A stretch of 64,000 bases of DNA from Leptospiraceae bacterium. GTDB lineage: Bacteria > Spirochaetota > Leptospiria > Leptospirales > Leptospiraceae. This document shows positions 36,259 through 45,458 of this stretch, in pieces. A model generated the notes under the pieces. That model made no database searches. It worked only from the letters and a program-made list of their open reading frames with translations, and was not told the origin of the DNA. Positions within the stretch are counted from its first letter, which is position 1; each line of letters begins with the position of its first letter. The position numbers and the translations under genes were made by a program. The stretch covers positions 1-64,000 of the forward strand of contig CANGZW010000004.1 in the NCBI GenBank assembly GCA_947458405.1. The letters are read 5' to 3'.

Positions 36259-36573
36259 TTATAATTTTGTGGCTAAGATAATTCTACCACATTTTTTAGG
36301 CTTTCCTGTGGTAAAAATTGCTTCCAAGTTATTCAAATTAGATTTATCTGCGCAGATATAACATTTTTCTTCTCCAGAAGCATTAAAAGGTGGTATCCAA
36401 AAAAATATTTTTTCACAATTCAATGCTGGTGAAATTCTCGCAGAATCTATCTTAAATTCTAATGTAGATACACTACAATACTGATTTAAATTTGCTGTAG
36501 TACAAAATCCATCTGCTCTTAATGAAATTGTAAATATTACACTTAAATAAAAGAATAACTTTCCAAAGAACAT
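36259..36573 (-). CDS. Small Cys-rich exported protein
   Basis: A 104-residue protein with a signal-peptide-like start (FFGKLFFYLSVIFTISLRADG) and six Cys in the mature part (FCTTANLNQYC, LNCEKIFF, KCYICADK, KKCGRI), which suggests disulfides and an extracytoplasmic location. No family is recognised. It follows the SDR gene by 9 bases and precedes the first FliG/MotA-like gene by 25, so it may be in the same transcript. Confidence 0.7.
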   Translation of the reverse strand: MFFGKLFFYLSVIFTISLRADGFCTTANLNQYCSVSTLEFKIDSARISPALNCEKIFFWIPPFNASGEEKCYICADKSNLNNLEAIFTTGKPKKCGRIILATKL

Positions 36574-36582
36574 TATAAAATA

Positions 36583-37368
36583 TTAATCCTTTCCTCCACC
36601 ATTCAAAAAGGCTGAAATCTTTCTTACTAAGAATCTTGGAGAAAATCTCGTTCCTTCAACTAATAAGAAATTCATAATACCAGCAATTTTAACAACTCTA
36701 CCATTTTTCATCGCATTGAATCCGATCTTGGCTACTTCTTTTCCTGTCATAACTAAAGGACTTTTAAATAATGCTGTTTCTTCCATTTTTGCTCTTAATT
36801 GAAAAGAAGTAATAGTTGGTCCAGGACACAAAGCAGTTGCAGTAACTCCTGTTCCAATTAGTTCCTCTGCCAGTCCCTCTGAATAATGTAATACAAAGGC
36901 TTTTGATGCATAATATCCACTCATATATGGACCAGGTTGAAAGGAAGCTGATGATGCTACATTTAAAATTTTACCTTTTTTATTAGACAACATTGCAGGA
37001 AGGTATCTTTTTGTTAACTCAACAAGTGATGAAATATTTACCTGTATCATTTCGAGTTCTTCATTTAATGGAATCTTAGAAATATGACCCTTAATTCCAA
37101 AACCTGCATTGTTAATTAATGTTTCTACAAATAATTTATTGGTTTCGGTAAACTCAAATAATTTTAATGGAGCAGAGACTTGAGAAAGGTCAAGGGGAAA
37201 GATGTATATCGTAATACCATACTTATCTTTTAGCTCTTTGGATACTTCTTCTAATTTATCTTTTCCCCTTGCGACAAGAATTAAATCTCTTTTCTCTTGT
37301 GCAAATAAATGGGCTAATTCATACCCAATTCCTGTAGATGCCCCAGTTATTAAAACATATTCACTCAT
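36583..37368 (-). CDS. Short-chain dehydrogenase/reductase
   Basis: Classical SDR: cofactor motif TGASTGIG at residues ~8-15, NNAGFG, catalytic SGYYASKAFV with Tyr and Lys, and PGPT after it. Basic residues ARGKDK after the second strand suggest NADP. I start at the ATG at 37368, six bases after a GAGGA; a TTG four codons upstream is less likely. The end LLVEGTRFSPRFLVRKISAF suits the SDR subfamily acting on long-chain or lipid substrates, but the substrate is unknown. It heads a minus-strand run of eight closely spaced genes. Confidence 0.92.
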   Translation of the reverse strand: MSEYVLITGASTGIGYELAHLFAQEKRDLILVARGKDKLEEVSKELKDKYGITIYIFPLDLSQVSAPLKLFEFTETNKLFVETLINNAGFGIKGHISKIPLNEELEMIQVNISSLVELTKRYLPAMLSNKKGKILNVASSASFQPGPYMSGYYASKAFVLHYSEGLAEELIGTGVTATALCPGPTITSFQLRAKMEETALFKSPLVMTGKEVAKIGFNAMKNGRVVKIAGIMNFLLVEGTRFSPRFLVRKISAFLNGGGKD

Positions 37369-37625
37369 TGCTTTCCTCAATTAATCTTTTAATTATCTTA
37401 AATTTATCATAAGTTGATACTGTCTTTATTATTGAACATTTTATTTTTCAGAAAAATAATAAGAATTCAGAGCTATTTTCTTTTCCATTAGAAACTATCA
37501 AATACCACAATTGACTTATTAAATTGTCAGTTATTGATTTCTACTACTATTTCACCATTTATATTTATCTTTTTTTAGTTTACAATTATAGTTCATGTCG
37601 AATATTTACATAAGAGAGGTGTTCT

Positions 37626-38567
37626 ATGGTTCCTTTTGGTAGAAATTGGATGCAACTACCCGGTAGCTACGAAGTTTCCCTAGCAATTGCCGGTGGTGGG
37701 TGCAAAGCTTTTTATGGTTTGGGAGTTGGCTATCAGCTCAGAAAATTTGGTATAAAATTTAAGGGAATATCGGGAGTTAGCGCGGGAGCCGCGATGATTC
37801 TCGGGATAGTATCAGAATCAGAGGAGCTAGGTTTAAATTATATGGCAAATCTAGCTCAAAGAAATACAAGCAATTTTAAACTTTCTAGGATATTAAAAGG
37901 TCAAACCCCTTTTCCTCACGAAAATATCTATAGAAGAACTATAAGGTACTCCATAGATATAGATAAAATTCGTAATACAAATATTAAAATTTATATACAA
38001 ACAATTGCCGCTATTCCGAAAATAGATAAATTCACTGATATGATAAATAAAACTAAAATTATTCCTCAAACTGCCAGTGCATTTATCTTAGATGAGGCTG
38101 ATAAGCTAAAAGGTATTCCCTGTGATCGTGTAGAAAAAATAAAGGAGAAGTGGAATTTTAGAGAAATTATTTATACAAATGATGACTTACAGGATTCACA
38201 AATTGTGGAACAGATCATCTTAAATTCATCATCAGTTCCTCCTGTAATATCTTTACAAAACAAAGATTCCACATATTTTTTTGATGGTGGACTCGTAAAT
38301 AATCTTCCTCTAGAAGTTTTTTCTACAAAGGAAAAGAAAATAGGAGTATACTATGAGGATTCAACTATTTTCGGAAAAGACCCAGATATACTAAAAAATA
38401 CTTTCTTAATTAGACCTTCAAGAGATTTAAAAGTTAGTTCCTTTGATTATACAAATCCAACTGGTATAATTGATGCATTTGAATTAGGAAAAATGGATGC
38501 TCTTGCAATAAAGGATCAAGTATTAGATTTTTGTAAAGTACATTTCTTTGATTCCTTAGTAGCATAA
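37626..38567 (+). CDS. Patatin-like phospholipase
   Basis: A 313-residue patatin-fold lipid acyl hydrolase: glycine-rich oxyanion segment [12 protein letters not shown], nucleophile GVSAGAA, and the dyad Asp in [11 protein letters not shown]. It has no signal peptide, so it is probably cytoplasmic or delivered to membranes. AGAGG lies nine bases before the ATG. The stop overlaps the start of pdxJ as TAATG. It may release fatty acids from phospholipids in a genome region rich in lipid-modifying genes. Confidence 0.9.
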   Translation: MVPFGRNWMQLPGSYEVSLAIAGGGCKAFYGLGVGYQLRKFGIKFKGISGVSAGAAMILGIVSESEELGLNYMANLAQRNTSNFKLSRILKGQTPFPHENIYRRTIRYSIDIDKIRNTNIKIYIQTIAAIPKIDKFTDMINKTKIIPQTASAFILDEADKLKGIPCDRVEKIKEKWNFREIIYTNDDLQDSQIVEQIILNSSSVPPVISLQNKDSTYFFDGGLVNNLPLEVFSTKEKKIGVYYEDSTIFGKDPDILKNTFLIRPSRDLKVSSFDYTNPTGIIDAFELGKMDALAIKDQVLDFCKVHFFDSLVA

Positions 38568-39316
38568 TGATTAAACTTAGCGTAAATATTAATAAGATAG
38601 CTACATTAAGAAATTCTAGGGGTGGAAATATCCCTGATTTAATTGAACACGTAAAAATCATACTTTCTGCAGGAGCTCATGGTATCACGGTTCATCCAAG
38701 AAGTGACGAAAGACATATCACAAAAAAAGATGTAATCTTAGTTTCTGAATTTATAAAAAATTACAATTTAAAAAATAATAAAGATATAGAATATAATATT
38801 GAAGGAGAGCTGTCTGACAGATTTCTTTCAATTGTCCTAGAAGCAAATCCAACCCAGGCTACTCTGGTGCCTGTATCTCCTGGAGAAATTACATCCGACC
38901 ATGGTTTCGATTTGAAAAAAGATAAATCCGAACTACATAAGTATCTAGCCAAAATTAAAGACAAAGGCATTCGTACTGCAATTTTCGTAGAAACTGAAAT
39001 AGAAAATCTTAAAAATCTTTCACAAATTCCAACGGATAGAGTGGAATTTTATACAGGCCCATTCGCAGATGAATTTGAAAAAGGGAATGGAATATCTTCT
39101 TTTGAGAAGTATAAAAAAGCATCTGAAATTGTGTTATCCAATAATATTGAAATCAATGCAGGGCATGATTTAGATCATTTGAATTTAAAATTATTTAATA
39201 AACTCCCCGGATTACAAGAGGTTTCTATAGGTCATAGACTTATCTCTTATTCTCTTCAAGTTGGATTACAAACTACTATTCAGCTCTATCTCAAAACTCT
39301 TGGAGAAGTTGTCTAG
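38567..39316 (+). CDS. pdxJ: Pyridoxine 5'-phosphate synthase (PdxJ)
   Basis: PdxJ condenses aminoacetone phosphate (from PdxA) with deoxyxylulose phosphate to give pyridoxine phosphate. Canonical segments: [83 protein letters not shown] and [13 protein letters not shown]. At 249 residues it is normal, and the catalytic His and Glu are present. It is coupled to the patatin gene upstream and overlaps the convergent lipoprotein gene by 26 bases. Confidence 0.95.
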   Translation: MIKLSVNINKIATLRNSRGGNIPDLIEHVKIILSAGAHGITVHPRSDERHITKKDVILVSEFIKNYNLKNNKDIEYNIEGELSDRFLSIVLEANPTQATLVPVSPGEITSDHGFDLKKDKSELHKYLAKIKDKGIRTAIFVETEIENLKNLSQIPTDRVEFYTGPFADEFEKGNGISSFEKYKKASEIVLSNNIEINAGHDLDHLNLKLFNKLPGLQEVSIGHRLISYSLQVGLQTTIQLYLKTLGEVV

Positions 39317-40274
39317 CACTCGAAAAAAAATCATCCTGTTCAATCAATAAATAGGCGGCTTTTTCTATAGATAGTAATTTTTTCTTTTCTGTCTTTTGAT
39401 AAGGATGATTTCTTAATTCTCCTAAAAACAATTTAAGATAAGATTTTGCTTTTTCTAAATCTGCTAATTTTACATTTTTTCTAACTAATTTCCAGTTTAA
39501 AGTGAGAGAATTATTGATTGTTTCTTCATCTTCAAGATGCTTCTTTTTAATATAATAAGAGACATCCCACAATCCAGAAAATGGATCTGACTTAGCTTTT
39601 TCTTGATAATAAATATCTTTATAATTATATTTTACGGGCAGACTATGTGTAATTATTTCCTCTTTCATTTGAGGCGTAATACATTCTGATAGTCCACCTA
39701 TATTTAACATGGATGCATTTAATATTCCCTGTTTTAGGAGTGAAACCATAATTTCCTTAGACTTTTCTTCATCTTTTGAGCAAAGTAATTCTAATCTTGT
39801 AAGGGTTCCCAGTAGTTTTGTTTCTTCTTTTTCTTCCAAGATTTCTGGCTTGCCCAATTGAAGAGCCATAGTTCTCAACATACTTTGATATAGGGGATCG
39901 GAACCTGCAATACTAACTGATTTTCTAATAGCAGAAAAACTCTCATCCATTTGCTTTTGGTTATAAAGTAAGACAGCTAAATTATAACAAGCATGTGCAT
40001 CTTTTAATGTTGTATCATAACATCTAACTTTTAGAGTTTCTAAAGAGCGAGTTCTATCATTTTCATCCCCATAAAAATCTAGAATAATCTTTTCACTCAA
40101 TCCTAAATATTCTGGGTTAATTCCAGGTTTTGCTAATAACCTAATGATTCCAGAATCTTCATTAATTGATGAACAACTACCTACTATACCGAGACATAAT
40201 ACAGATATTAGAATAATCATAAGAAGAATTATTTTTTTAGATTTTATATAATTAAAAAGTGATACAAGAATCAT
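39291..40274 (-). CDS. Putative TPR-like lipoprotein
   Basis: A 327-residue protein with a long hydrophobic N-terminal stretch and a lipobox-like VGSC (Cys34). The middle has helical pairs resembling tetratricopeptide repeats ([42 protein letters not shown]). No enzyme motif. It probably acts as an assembly or scaffold protein on a membrane face. Its 3' end overlaps pdxJ by 26 bases. Confidence 0.75.
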   Translation of the reverse strand: MILVSLFNYIKSKKIILLMIILISVLCLGIVGSCSSINEDSGIIRLLAKPGINPEYLGLSEKIILDFYGDENDRTRSLETLKVRCYDTTLKDAHACYNLAVLLYNQKQMDESFSAIRKSVSIAGSDPLYQSMLRTMALQLGKPEILEEKEETKLLGTLTRLELLCSKDEEKSKEIMVSLLKQGILNASMLNIGGLSECITPQMKEEIITHSLPVKYNYKDIYYQEKAKSDPFSGLWDVSYYIKKKHLEDEETINNSLTLNWKLVRKNVKLADLEKAKSYLKLFLGELRNHPYQKTEKKKLLSIEKAAYLLIEQDDFFSSARQLLQEF

Positions 40275-40743
40275 TTATTTTATCCATTATGTCTATAAAT
40301 ATTTTCTAAATCTCAATTCTTTAGTTATTTACACTAAATTCCACTTACTCACATTCAAATAAAAATTCATTTTATAGTATATAAAATAAACAAATTCGTT
40401 ATTTTTAAAAAAATTAATAAATACAGAGAATTCTTTTATTATATCTATCTATTTATTACTAAGAATACTGAATATATATTCTCCATTTTCTATAATATTT
40501 TCAAAAATATCCTTCTTTCAAAATAAAAATAAATTCCATTTCTATTATACAGAAAAAAATAGATAATCAATGGAAAAAAAATCTTTTATGACTTGCAAAA
40601 AATTTTCAAATATTAGAGCGTCAATTTTATGGGTTTTTTACTGCCCTATTAGCCTGTAAACTGTCTTTACTGAAGACTTTTCATTGGCATAATCACAAAA
40701 TTAAATTTATTAAATAGGTTGTAATAGCCGGAGGAAATGACAC
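40275..40743. other. AT-rich intergenic region upstream of acpP
   Basis: These 469 bases contain no supportable gene. Most of it is very AT-rich and repetitive in character. The last ~60 bases hold the acpP promoter candidate and leader, and the other end holds the promoter of the divergent TPR-like lipoprotein gene. No obvious origin repeats or RNA structure. Confidence 0.6.
40684..40712 (+). promoter_or_regulatory. Candidate acpP promoter
   Basis: TTGGCA at 40684-40689 and TTATTA at 40707-40712 are separated by 17 bases, about 32 bases before the acpP ATG, with a good GGAGGA Shine-Dalgarno between. The -10 match is weak, so this is a candidate only. Confidence 0.4.
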
Positions 40744-40977
40744 ATGGCAGACATGGAAAAAATTAAAGCGATTATCGTTGAACAACTCGGAGTTGACGAG
40801 TCTGAAGTTACTCCTGAAGCACACTTCATCGATGACTTAGGTGCTGACTCTTTGGATACTGTAGAACTAGTAATGGCTCTAGAGGAAGAATTTGGTATCG
40901 AAATCTCTGATGAAGATGCTGAAAAAATTCAGACTGTTGGTGACGTCGCAAAATTTATCGACAAACTGAAGTCTTAA
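40744..40977 (+). CDS. acpP: Acyl carrier protein (AcpP)
   Basis: The 77-residue acidic carrier of acyl chains in fatty acid synthesis. The 4'-phosphopantetheine attachment Ser36 is in [20 protein letters not shown], and helices match the AcpP family throughout. A strong GGAGGA site is 9 bases before the ATG, fitting high expression. It is alone between a long spacer and a hairpin at 40986-41020, so it appears to be monocistronic. No other fatty acid synthase gene is in this window. Confidence 0.98.
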   Translation: MADMEKIKAIIVEQLGVDESEVTPEAHFIDDLGADSLDTVELVMALEEEFGIEISDEDAEKIQTVGDVAKFIDKLKS

Positions 40978-40985
40978 TTAAATTT

Positions 40986-41020
40986 TTAAGATGGGTTTTA
41001 TTTATTAAAGCCCATCTTAA
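40986..41020 (+). terminator. Hairpin after acpP
   Basis: Perfect ten-base arms TTAAGATGGG (40986-40995) and CCCATCTTAA (41011-41020) around a 15-base loop, 8 bases after the acpP stop. The following sequence AATATTA is not a clean T run, so termination may be partial, but position and stem suit a terminator. Confidence 0.7.
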
Positions 41021-41098
41021 AATATTACTCATTCAATAACTACGAAACCTTTATTTAACCCACTAAACTCAGACAGAAAAATTGAACTATCTAACTTT

Positions 41099-41782
41099 TT
41101 GAATAAGCTAGAGGTTCCTTATTCAAATTTAAACTTATTTCAAACCTGTTTTACTCATAAATCTTATTGTAACGAAAATTTTGATTTTCCATATGATAAT
41201 GAGAGACTTGAAATATTAGGAGATTCCGTATTGTCTCTAATTACAGTTGATTTTATATTTAACACCTATCCTGATTTTCCTGAAGGGAAAATTGCAAAGA
41301 TCAAATCTCATGTTGTATCTGAAACAATACTGGCTGAAATAGCAAGTTACTTAGGTCTATCTAATTGTTTGATAATGGGAAAAGGTGAGATTGAAACAGG
41401 CGGTGCTTTTAAATCAGGAAATCTTGCAAATCTCATGGAAGCCTTTTTGGGTGCATTTTATCTGGATTCAGGATTAGAAGTAGTAAGAATATGGTTTACA
41501 CAATACATAGAAAAATACGTTATAGATACAAGAAAATCTGTTGGCCAAAGAGACACCAAAACACGACTCCAAGAGTTTTCTCAAAAGAAATACAAGTCCT
41601 TGCCGGAATACATTTTAATATCCGAAACTGGACCTGATCATGATAAAATATTTACAGTTTCTGTAAAAATTGCTAACTTTAAAGCAATCGGAATGGGAAA
41701 GAGCAAAAGAATAGCCGAAAAAGATGCGGCTTTAAAGCTTTGGAATATATTTAACCCTGATAAAAATCGCAATGGTAATTAA
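41099..41782 (+). CDS. rnc: Ribonuclease III
   Basis: RNase III cleaves double-stranded RNA in rRNA and mRNA processing. The signature DNERLEILGDSVLSLI is intact, with acidic catalytic residues, followed by a double-stranded RNA-binding domain (TKTRLQEFSQKKYKSLPEY...GMGKSKRIAEKDAAL). The only conventional start is TTG at 41099, but it has no Shine-Dalgarno site and the same frame stays open upstream to 41021, encoding an RNase III-like lead (RKIELSNF) with no ATG, GTG or TTG; an unusual start such as ATT is possible. It leads a cluster with a NUDIX gene, aroB and an mscS-like gene. Confidence 0.95.
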   Translation: MNKLEVPYSNLNLFQTCFTHKSYCNENFDFPYDNERLEILGDSVLSLITVDFIFNTYPDFPEGKIAKIKSHVVSETILAEIASYLGLSNCLIMGKGEIETGGAFKSGNLANLMEAFLGAFYLDSGLEVVRIWFTQYIEKYVIDTRKSVGQRDTKTRLQEFSQKKYKSLPEYILISETGPDHDKIFTVSVKIANFKAIGMGKSKRIAEKDAALKLWNIFNPDKNRNGN

Positions 41783-42250
41783 ATGGTAAATTTCCTTTAC
41801 AAATATAAAAAACTGAGAGTGAGAGTCGCAGGATTAATAGAAGATGATGACGGTAGAATTTTATTTGTAAGACAAAGAAAGAAAAAAAAGGATTATTGGT
41901 TATTACCCGGTGGTGGTGTTGAATTTGGAGAGACCGCTATTGAAGCTCTAGAAAGAGAGATTAAAGAAGAATTAAATGTTTCAATAGTAAATCCTGAATT
42001 CAAACTATTAAATGAAAATATTGATCCCAAGGGAGGAAAACATTTAATTCAACTTATTTTCTCGGCAAAAATAAGTAATACAGAACCAGAGATATCTAAA
42101 AAAGAAAATAAAATTGTTTTAGAGTATAGATATTTTTCATTAGAAGAGCTTAAGGATTTAGAAATTAGACCAGATATTAAGTCTTACTTACAAAGCGATG
42201 AAAGACATAATAAATCTATTTATATTAAAAGTGATTGGATTCAAGAATGA
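41783..42250 (+). CDS. NUDIX hydrolase
   Basis: A 155-residue NUDIX protein: LLPGGGVEFGETAIEALEREIKEELNV gives the complete box with G, E, RE and EE in the consensus spacing. The substrate is not predictable from sequence. The ATG directly follows the rnc stop, and its own stop overlaps the aroB start (ATGA), so it is translated within the rnc-aroB message. Confidence 0.9.
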   Translation: MVNFLYKYKKLRVRVAGLIEDDDGRILFVRQRKKKKDYWLLPGGGVEFGETAIEALEREIKEELNVSIVNPEFKLLNENIDPKGGKHLIQLIFSAKISNTEPEISKKENKIVLEYRYFSLEELKDLEIRPDIKSYLQSDERHNKSIYIKSDWIQE

Positions 42251-43338
42251 GAATTATCAGAGAAAATTCAGTCAATTTAGAAAATCATAATTATAAAGTA
42301 GTTTTATCTGAATCATTTAGTGGAATAAATGAATATTTAAAAGATATTCAAAATATTTCTTCCTTTCAAATCATTACCGAAAAAAATATTTATGATTTAT
42401 ATAATGCAGAATTATCTAGTCAGCTATCGTCATTAACTATCCCATTTCACTTTATAATTATCAAGGGAAAAGAATCAAATAAGCATATATCTAAAGTGGG
42501 AAATGTCTATAATCAATTAATAAAAAATAGTGCAGATAGAAAGTCTGTGATACTAGCTTTAGGTGGTGGAGTGGTTGGAGATTTTTCAGGATTTATAGCT
42601 TCTACATTTCTAAGAGGGATTCGATTTGTTCAGATCCCTACTACACTACTAGCCTGTGTAGATTCTTCTGTGGGTGGAAAAGTAGCTGTCAATGCAGATC
42701 TTGGCAAAAATATGATAGGATCTTTCCATCAACCCGAGTTAGTTTTTGCTCCTCTAAATACATTAATTAACTCACTCCCTTTAAAAGAATGGAAATGTGG
42801 AATTTCTGAAGTCATAAAGCATTCACTCTTAGATGGAGGTGAATTCTTTGAGAAAATTCAAACTATCAGTAAAAAAGATCTTAAATCTGTAGATAATATT
42901 TCTTTTTATATAACCGAGTCAGTGAAATATAAATCAAAAATTGTGGGAATGGATCCAAAAGAAAATGGTATTCGTGCTGTTCTAAATTTAGGTCATACCA
43001 CAGGACATGCCATAGAATCATTTTTGAATTATAAAAAAATCTCCCATGGAGAAGCGGTTGGAATAGGAATAATTACAGCCTTACTTTTATCTCAACATAA
43101 ATTGGGATTATCAGAAAAAGTAATAAATAATACTATTAAAATCATGAAAAGATTAAGTATTCCTTATAAAACAAATTTAAATCCTACCATTCTAATCGAT
43201 CACATGAAACATGACAAAAAAAATTCCAAAGGTAAAATTTATTTTGTTTTACTATCTTCTCCTGGAGAACCTAAGTTTGGGATTGAAACTGGTGAGTCTG
43301 AAATATCTGATGCAATACACATTCAAAATAAACTATAA
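42247..43338 (+). CDS. aroB: 3-dehydroquinate synthase (AroB)
   Basis: AroB converts DAHP to 3-dehydroquinate, step two of the shikimate pathway, with NAD and zinc. NAD site ALGGGVVGDFSGF, RGIRFVQIPTTLLACVDSSVGGKVAVN, and metal-binding segments ISEVIKHSLL, LNLGHTTGHAIES and ISHGEAVGIG are canonical. The ATG at 42247 overlaps the NUDIX stop by ATGA; an in-frame TTG four codons upstream is less likely. The 363-residue length is normal. Confidence 0.97.
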   Translation: MRIIRENSVNLENHNYKVVLSESFSGINEYLKDIQNISSFQIITEKNIYDLYNAELSSQLSSLTIPFHFIIIKGKESNKHISKVGNVYNQLIKNSADRKSVILALGGGVVGDFSGFIASTFLRGIRFVQIPTTLLACVDSSVGGKVAVNADLGKNMIGSFHQPELVFAPLNTLINSLPLKEWKCGISEVIKHSLLDGGEFFEKIQTISKKDLKSVDNISFYITESVKYKSKIVGMDPKENGIRAVLNLGHTTGHAIESFLNYKKISHGEAVGIGIITALLLSQHKLGLSEKVINNTIKIMKRLSIPYKTNLNPTILIDHMKHDKKNSKGKIYFVLLSSPGEPKFGIETGESEISDAIHIQNKL

Positions 43339-43346
43339 TTAAACAA

Positions 43347-44243
43347 TTGGATCTATTTAATCCTTACTTACTATTAAAACAAGAAAATAGAGATCTACTA
43401 CAAGATCTATTACTTTATTTTTATATAGTATTAATAATAATCTTGTTGTACAATATTATCAATAATTTAATAAATAAAATATATCCATCTAAAGAAACCT
43501 CAGTTATTTATAATAGAAGTAGAGCTATAAGATATGTATTTTCATTTTTAGGAATAATTTGCGTAATACCAGTTTTCTATAATCGAATTGTATATCTTCC
43601 AACAATATTAGCTTTTACTGGTGCAGGATTAGTAATCTCACTCAAAGATATTACTTTAAATTTTATTGGCTGGTTTTTAATACACAATCATAATGGCTTT
43701 TCACTAGGAGATAGAATAGAAATTGATGGAGTGAAAGGTGATGTTGTTAATATAGGAATAATGAAGTTTACTCTCCTAGAAGTGAATAAAGATGATTTCT
43801 CTGATCAATCAACAAATAGATTAGTTCATATCCCAAACCATTTTACAATTATCAAAAAAATTCTCGTGTCATCGGAAAAAATGGAATTTATTTGGGATGA
43901 AGTAAATATACTTCTAACATTTGATTCTGATTTTGAACTTGCTGAAACTATTTGTAATAATATATTAAAAGATATAATTGGAATTAACGATCATAAGAAA
44001 GAAATTGAAGATAAATTTAGAGGTTTATCTGAAAATTATTGGCTAAAAATAGGTATTACAACACCCATTGTGTATACAAATATTCAAAAAGATGGAATTT
44101 TATTATCCCTTCGTTTTTTGACTAGAGTAATTGAAAAGAGAGATTTACGTTCTAAAATATCTAAACGAATCCTAAAAGAATTTAAAATCACTCCGGGAAT
44201 TGAAATTTTATATAAAAAACATTCCATAATTGTTGACCACTAA
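43347..44243 (+). CDS. MscS-family mechanosensitive channel
   Basis: A 298-residue protein with a TTG start, two or three membrane segments (about residues 20-40, 66-80, 88-115), then the MscS beta domain: NHNGFSLGDRIEIDGVKGDVVNIGIMKFTLLEV and RLVHIPNHFTI. Such channels release solutes on osmotic downshift. It is shorter in its membrane part than E. coli MscS-type relatives with extra helices. Eight bases separate it from aroB, so cotranscription is likely. Confidence 0.88.
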   Translation: MDLFNPYLLLKQENRDLLQDLLLYFYIVLIIILLYNIINNLINKIYPSKETSVIYNRSRAIRYVFSFLGIICVIPVFYNRIVYLPTILAFTGAGLVISLKDITLNFIGWFLIHNHNGFSLGDRIEIDGVKGDVVNIGIMKFTLLEVNKDDFSDQSTNRLVHIPNHFTIIKKILVSSEKMEFIWDEVNILLTFDSDFELAETICNNILKDIIGINDHKKEIEDKFRGLSENYWLKIGITTPIVYTNIQKDGILLSLRFLTRVIEKRDLRSKISKRILKEFKITPGIEILYKKHSIIVDH

Positions 44244-44259
44244 ATAGAATCATTCTATT
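44243..44259. promoter_or_regulatory. Fur/PerR-like palindrome upstream of tpx
   Basis: AATAGAATCATTCTATT is a perfect 8-1-8 palindrome overlapping the last base of the mscS-like stop codon. Its inner 7-1-7 core ATAGAAT-C-ATTCTAT resembles Fur-family boxes (PerR type TTATAAT-n-ATTATAA). It lies 13 bases upstream of the tpx -35, so regulation of the peroxidase is plausible. It could instead be a weak hairpin after the upstream gene; there is no T run. Confidence 0.45.
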
Positions 44260-44270
44260 CTGTAATTGTA

Positions 44271-44301
44271 ACTTGCTTGAAAAATTCCTAGCAAGTATAA
44301 T
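44271..44301 (+). promoter_or_regulatory. tpx promoter with overlapping inverted repeat
   Basis: -35 TTGCTT (44273-44278) and a perfect -10 TATAAT (44296-44301) with 17-base spacing, ending about 37 bases before the tpx ATG. Seven-base inverted repeat ACTTGCT (44271-44277)/AGCAAGT (44290-44296) spans the promoter and could be an operator. Confidence 0.65.
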
Positions 44302-44338
44302 CTCATTCATTAAAAATTAATTTCTATAAGGATAAAAA

Positions 44339-44839
44339 ATGGCAACTGTAACACTAAAAGGAAACACAATTCATACTTCTGGCGATCTCCCCGGAGTTGG
44401 TTCAAAAGCACCATCATTTAAGTTAACCAAAGCAGATCTTTCTGATCTAAAATTAGACGAACTTAATGGGAAAAAAGTTATTTTAAATATCTTTCCAAGT
44501 ATTGACACAGCAGTTTGTGCTTCCTCTGTAAGGAAATTTAATGAGAAAGCAAGCTCGCTATCTAACACAAGTGTACTATGTATTTCAAGAGACTTACCAT
44601 TCGCTCAAGCTAGATTTTGCGGTGCTGAAGGTTTAAAAAATGTAATTACACTCAGTGAAATGAAAGATAAATCTTTTGGGGAAAGTTATGGAGTAACAAT
44701 TAAGGATGGTCCTTTGGAAGGATTATTAGCTAGATCAGTAGTTATTTTAGATGAGAAAGGAAATGTTATTTACACTGAGTTAGTTCCAGAGATTACTCAA
44801 GAACCAAACTATGAAAAAGCATTATCAGCTTTAGCATAA
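44339..44839 (+). CDS. tpx: Thiol peroxidase (Tpx)
   Basis: Atypical two-Cys peroxiredoxin that reduces hydroperoxides with thioredoxin. Peroxidatic Cys60 is in [14 protein letters not shown] and resolving Cys94 in [12 protein letters not shown], as in E. coli Tpx. The 166-residue length is typical and the N-terminal [15 protein letters not shown] is characteristic. AAGGA lies six bases before the ATG. It has its own promoter, and a hairpin lies after it. Confidence 0.97.
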   Translation: MATVTLKGNTIHTSGDLPGVGSKAPSFKLTKADLSDLKLDELNGKKVILNIFPSIDTAVCASSVRKFNEKASSLSNTSVLCISRDLPFAQARFCGAEGLKNVITLSEMKDKSFGESYGVTIKDGPLEGLLARSVVILDEKGNVIYTELVPEITQEPNYEKALSALA

Positions 44840-44847
44840 ATCTTATT

Positions 44848-44876
44848 TTTGGGGTTTGTATTACATAAACCCCAAA
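44848..44876. terminator. Shared hairpin between convergent tpx and the phosphatidyltransferase gene
   Basis: Perfect ten-base arms TTTGGGGTTT (44848-44857) and AAACCCCAAA (44867-44876) around a 9-base loop, directly in the gap between the two 3' ends. Neither side has a clear T run after the stem, so it may act with partial efficiency in both directions. Confidence 0.6.
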
Positions 44877-45452
44877 TCATTCAAATGTATCATGCCTGCC
44901 AGAATAAATTTCTATAAACCTAGGAATATACGTTGAAAGTATATATATTTCGATCAAACCAGAAACAATATATAAAAAATTTAAAATATAATCAAAAAAA
45001 GGAAATATTTTGATTTCCTTAATAAATATTGTACTACATATCAATAGTAATATTAAGAAATTTAATGCAGTTCCAAACTTTGGAATTAATTTAGGCTGAA
45101 CTTTAAACTTAATTTTTTTCCACATAATAAGGATTGGGACCGATAATAATTGAGAAATATCCCTTGTAAGTATTATTAAAAAATATAAATAATCAACTTT
45201 ATTTACTATCAAGAGATATGAAAAAAAAGAAAGTACTACAATTTTATCTACAATTGGATCTAGAATAGAGCCAATGTTAGTAATTAAATTAAATTTTCTG
45301 GCAATTATACCATCCAAGAAATCACTAATAATAATTATAATAATCAAAATTAAAGAGTTTTTATATAAACTTTGATCTAAATAATATAAGGCAGGAAGGA
45401 TTAATATTAACCTCAGTAAAGTTAATAAGTTGGGAACATATAAAAGTTCCAT
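44877..45452 (-). CDS. CDP-alcohol phosphatidyltransferase (PgsA-like)
   Basis: The CDP-alcohol phosphotransferase signature D-x2-DG-x2-AR-x8-G-x3-D-x3-D is complete: SDFLDGIIARKFNLITNIGSILDPIVDK. With about six membrane segments and 191 residues it fits PgsA (CDP-diacylglycerol plus glycerol-3-phosphate to phosphatidylglycerol phosphate), although the same motif serves cardiolipin, phosphatidylinositol or choline enzymes. It follows the secreted-protein gene by 6 bases. Confidence 0.88.
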   Translation of the reverse strand: MELLYVPNLLTLLRLILILPALYYLDQSLYKNSLILIIIIIISDFLDGIIARKFNLITNIGSILDPIVDKIVVLSFFSYLLIVNKVDYLYFLIILTRDISQLLSVPILIMWKKIKFKVQPKLIPKFGTALNFLILLLICSTIFIKEIKIFPFFDYILNFLYIVSGLIEIYILSTYIPRFIEIYSGRHDTFE

Positions 45453-45458
45453 AAAGAT

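Noticed and set aside
40275..40743. AT-rich region as a replication origin
   Set aside because: No DnaA-box repeats or origin genes nearby; AT-richness is general here.
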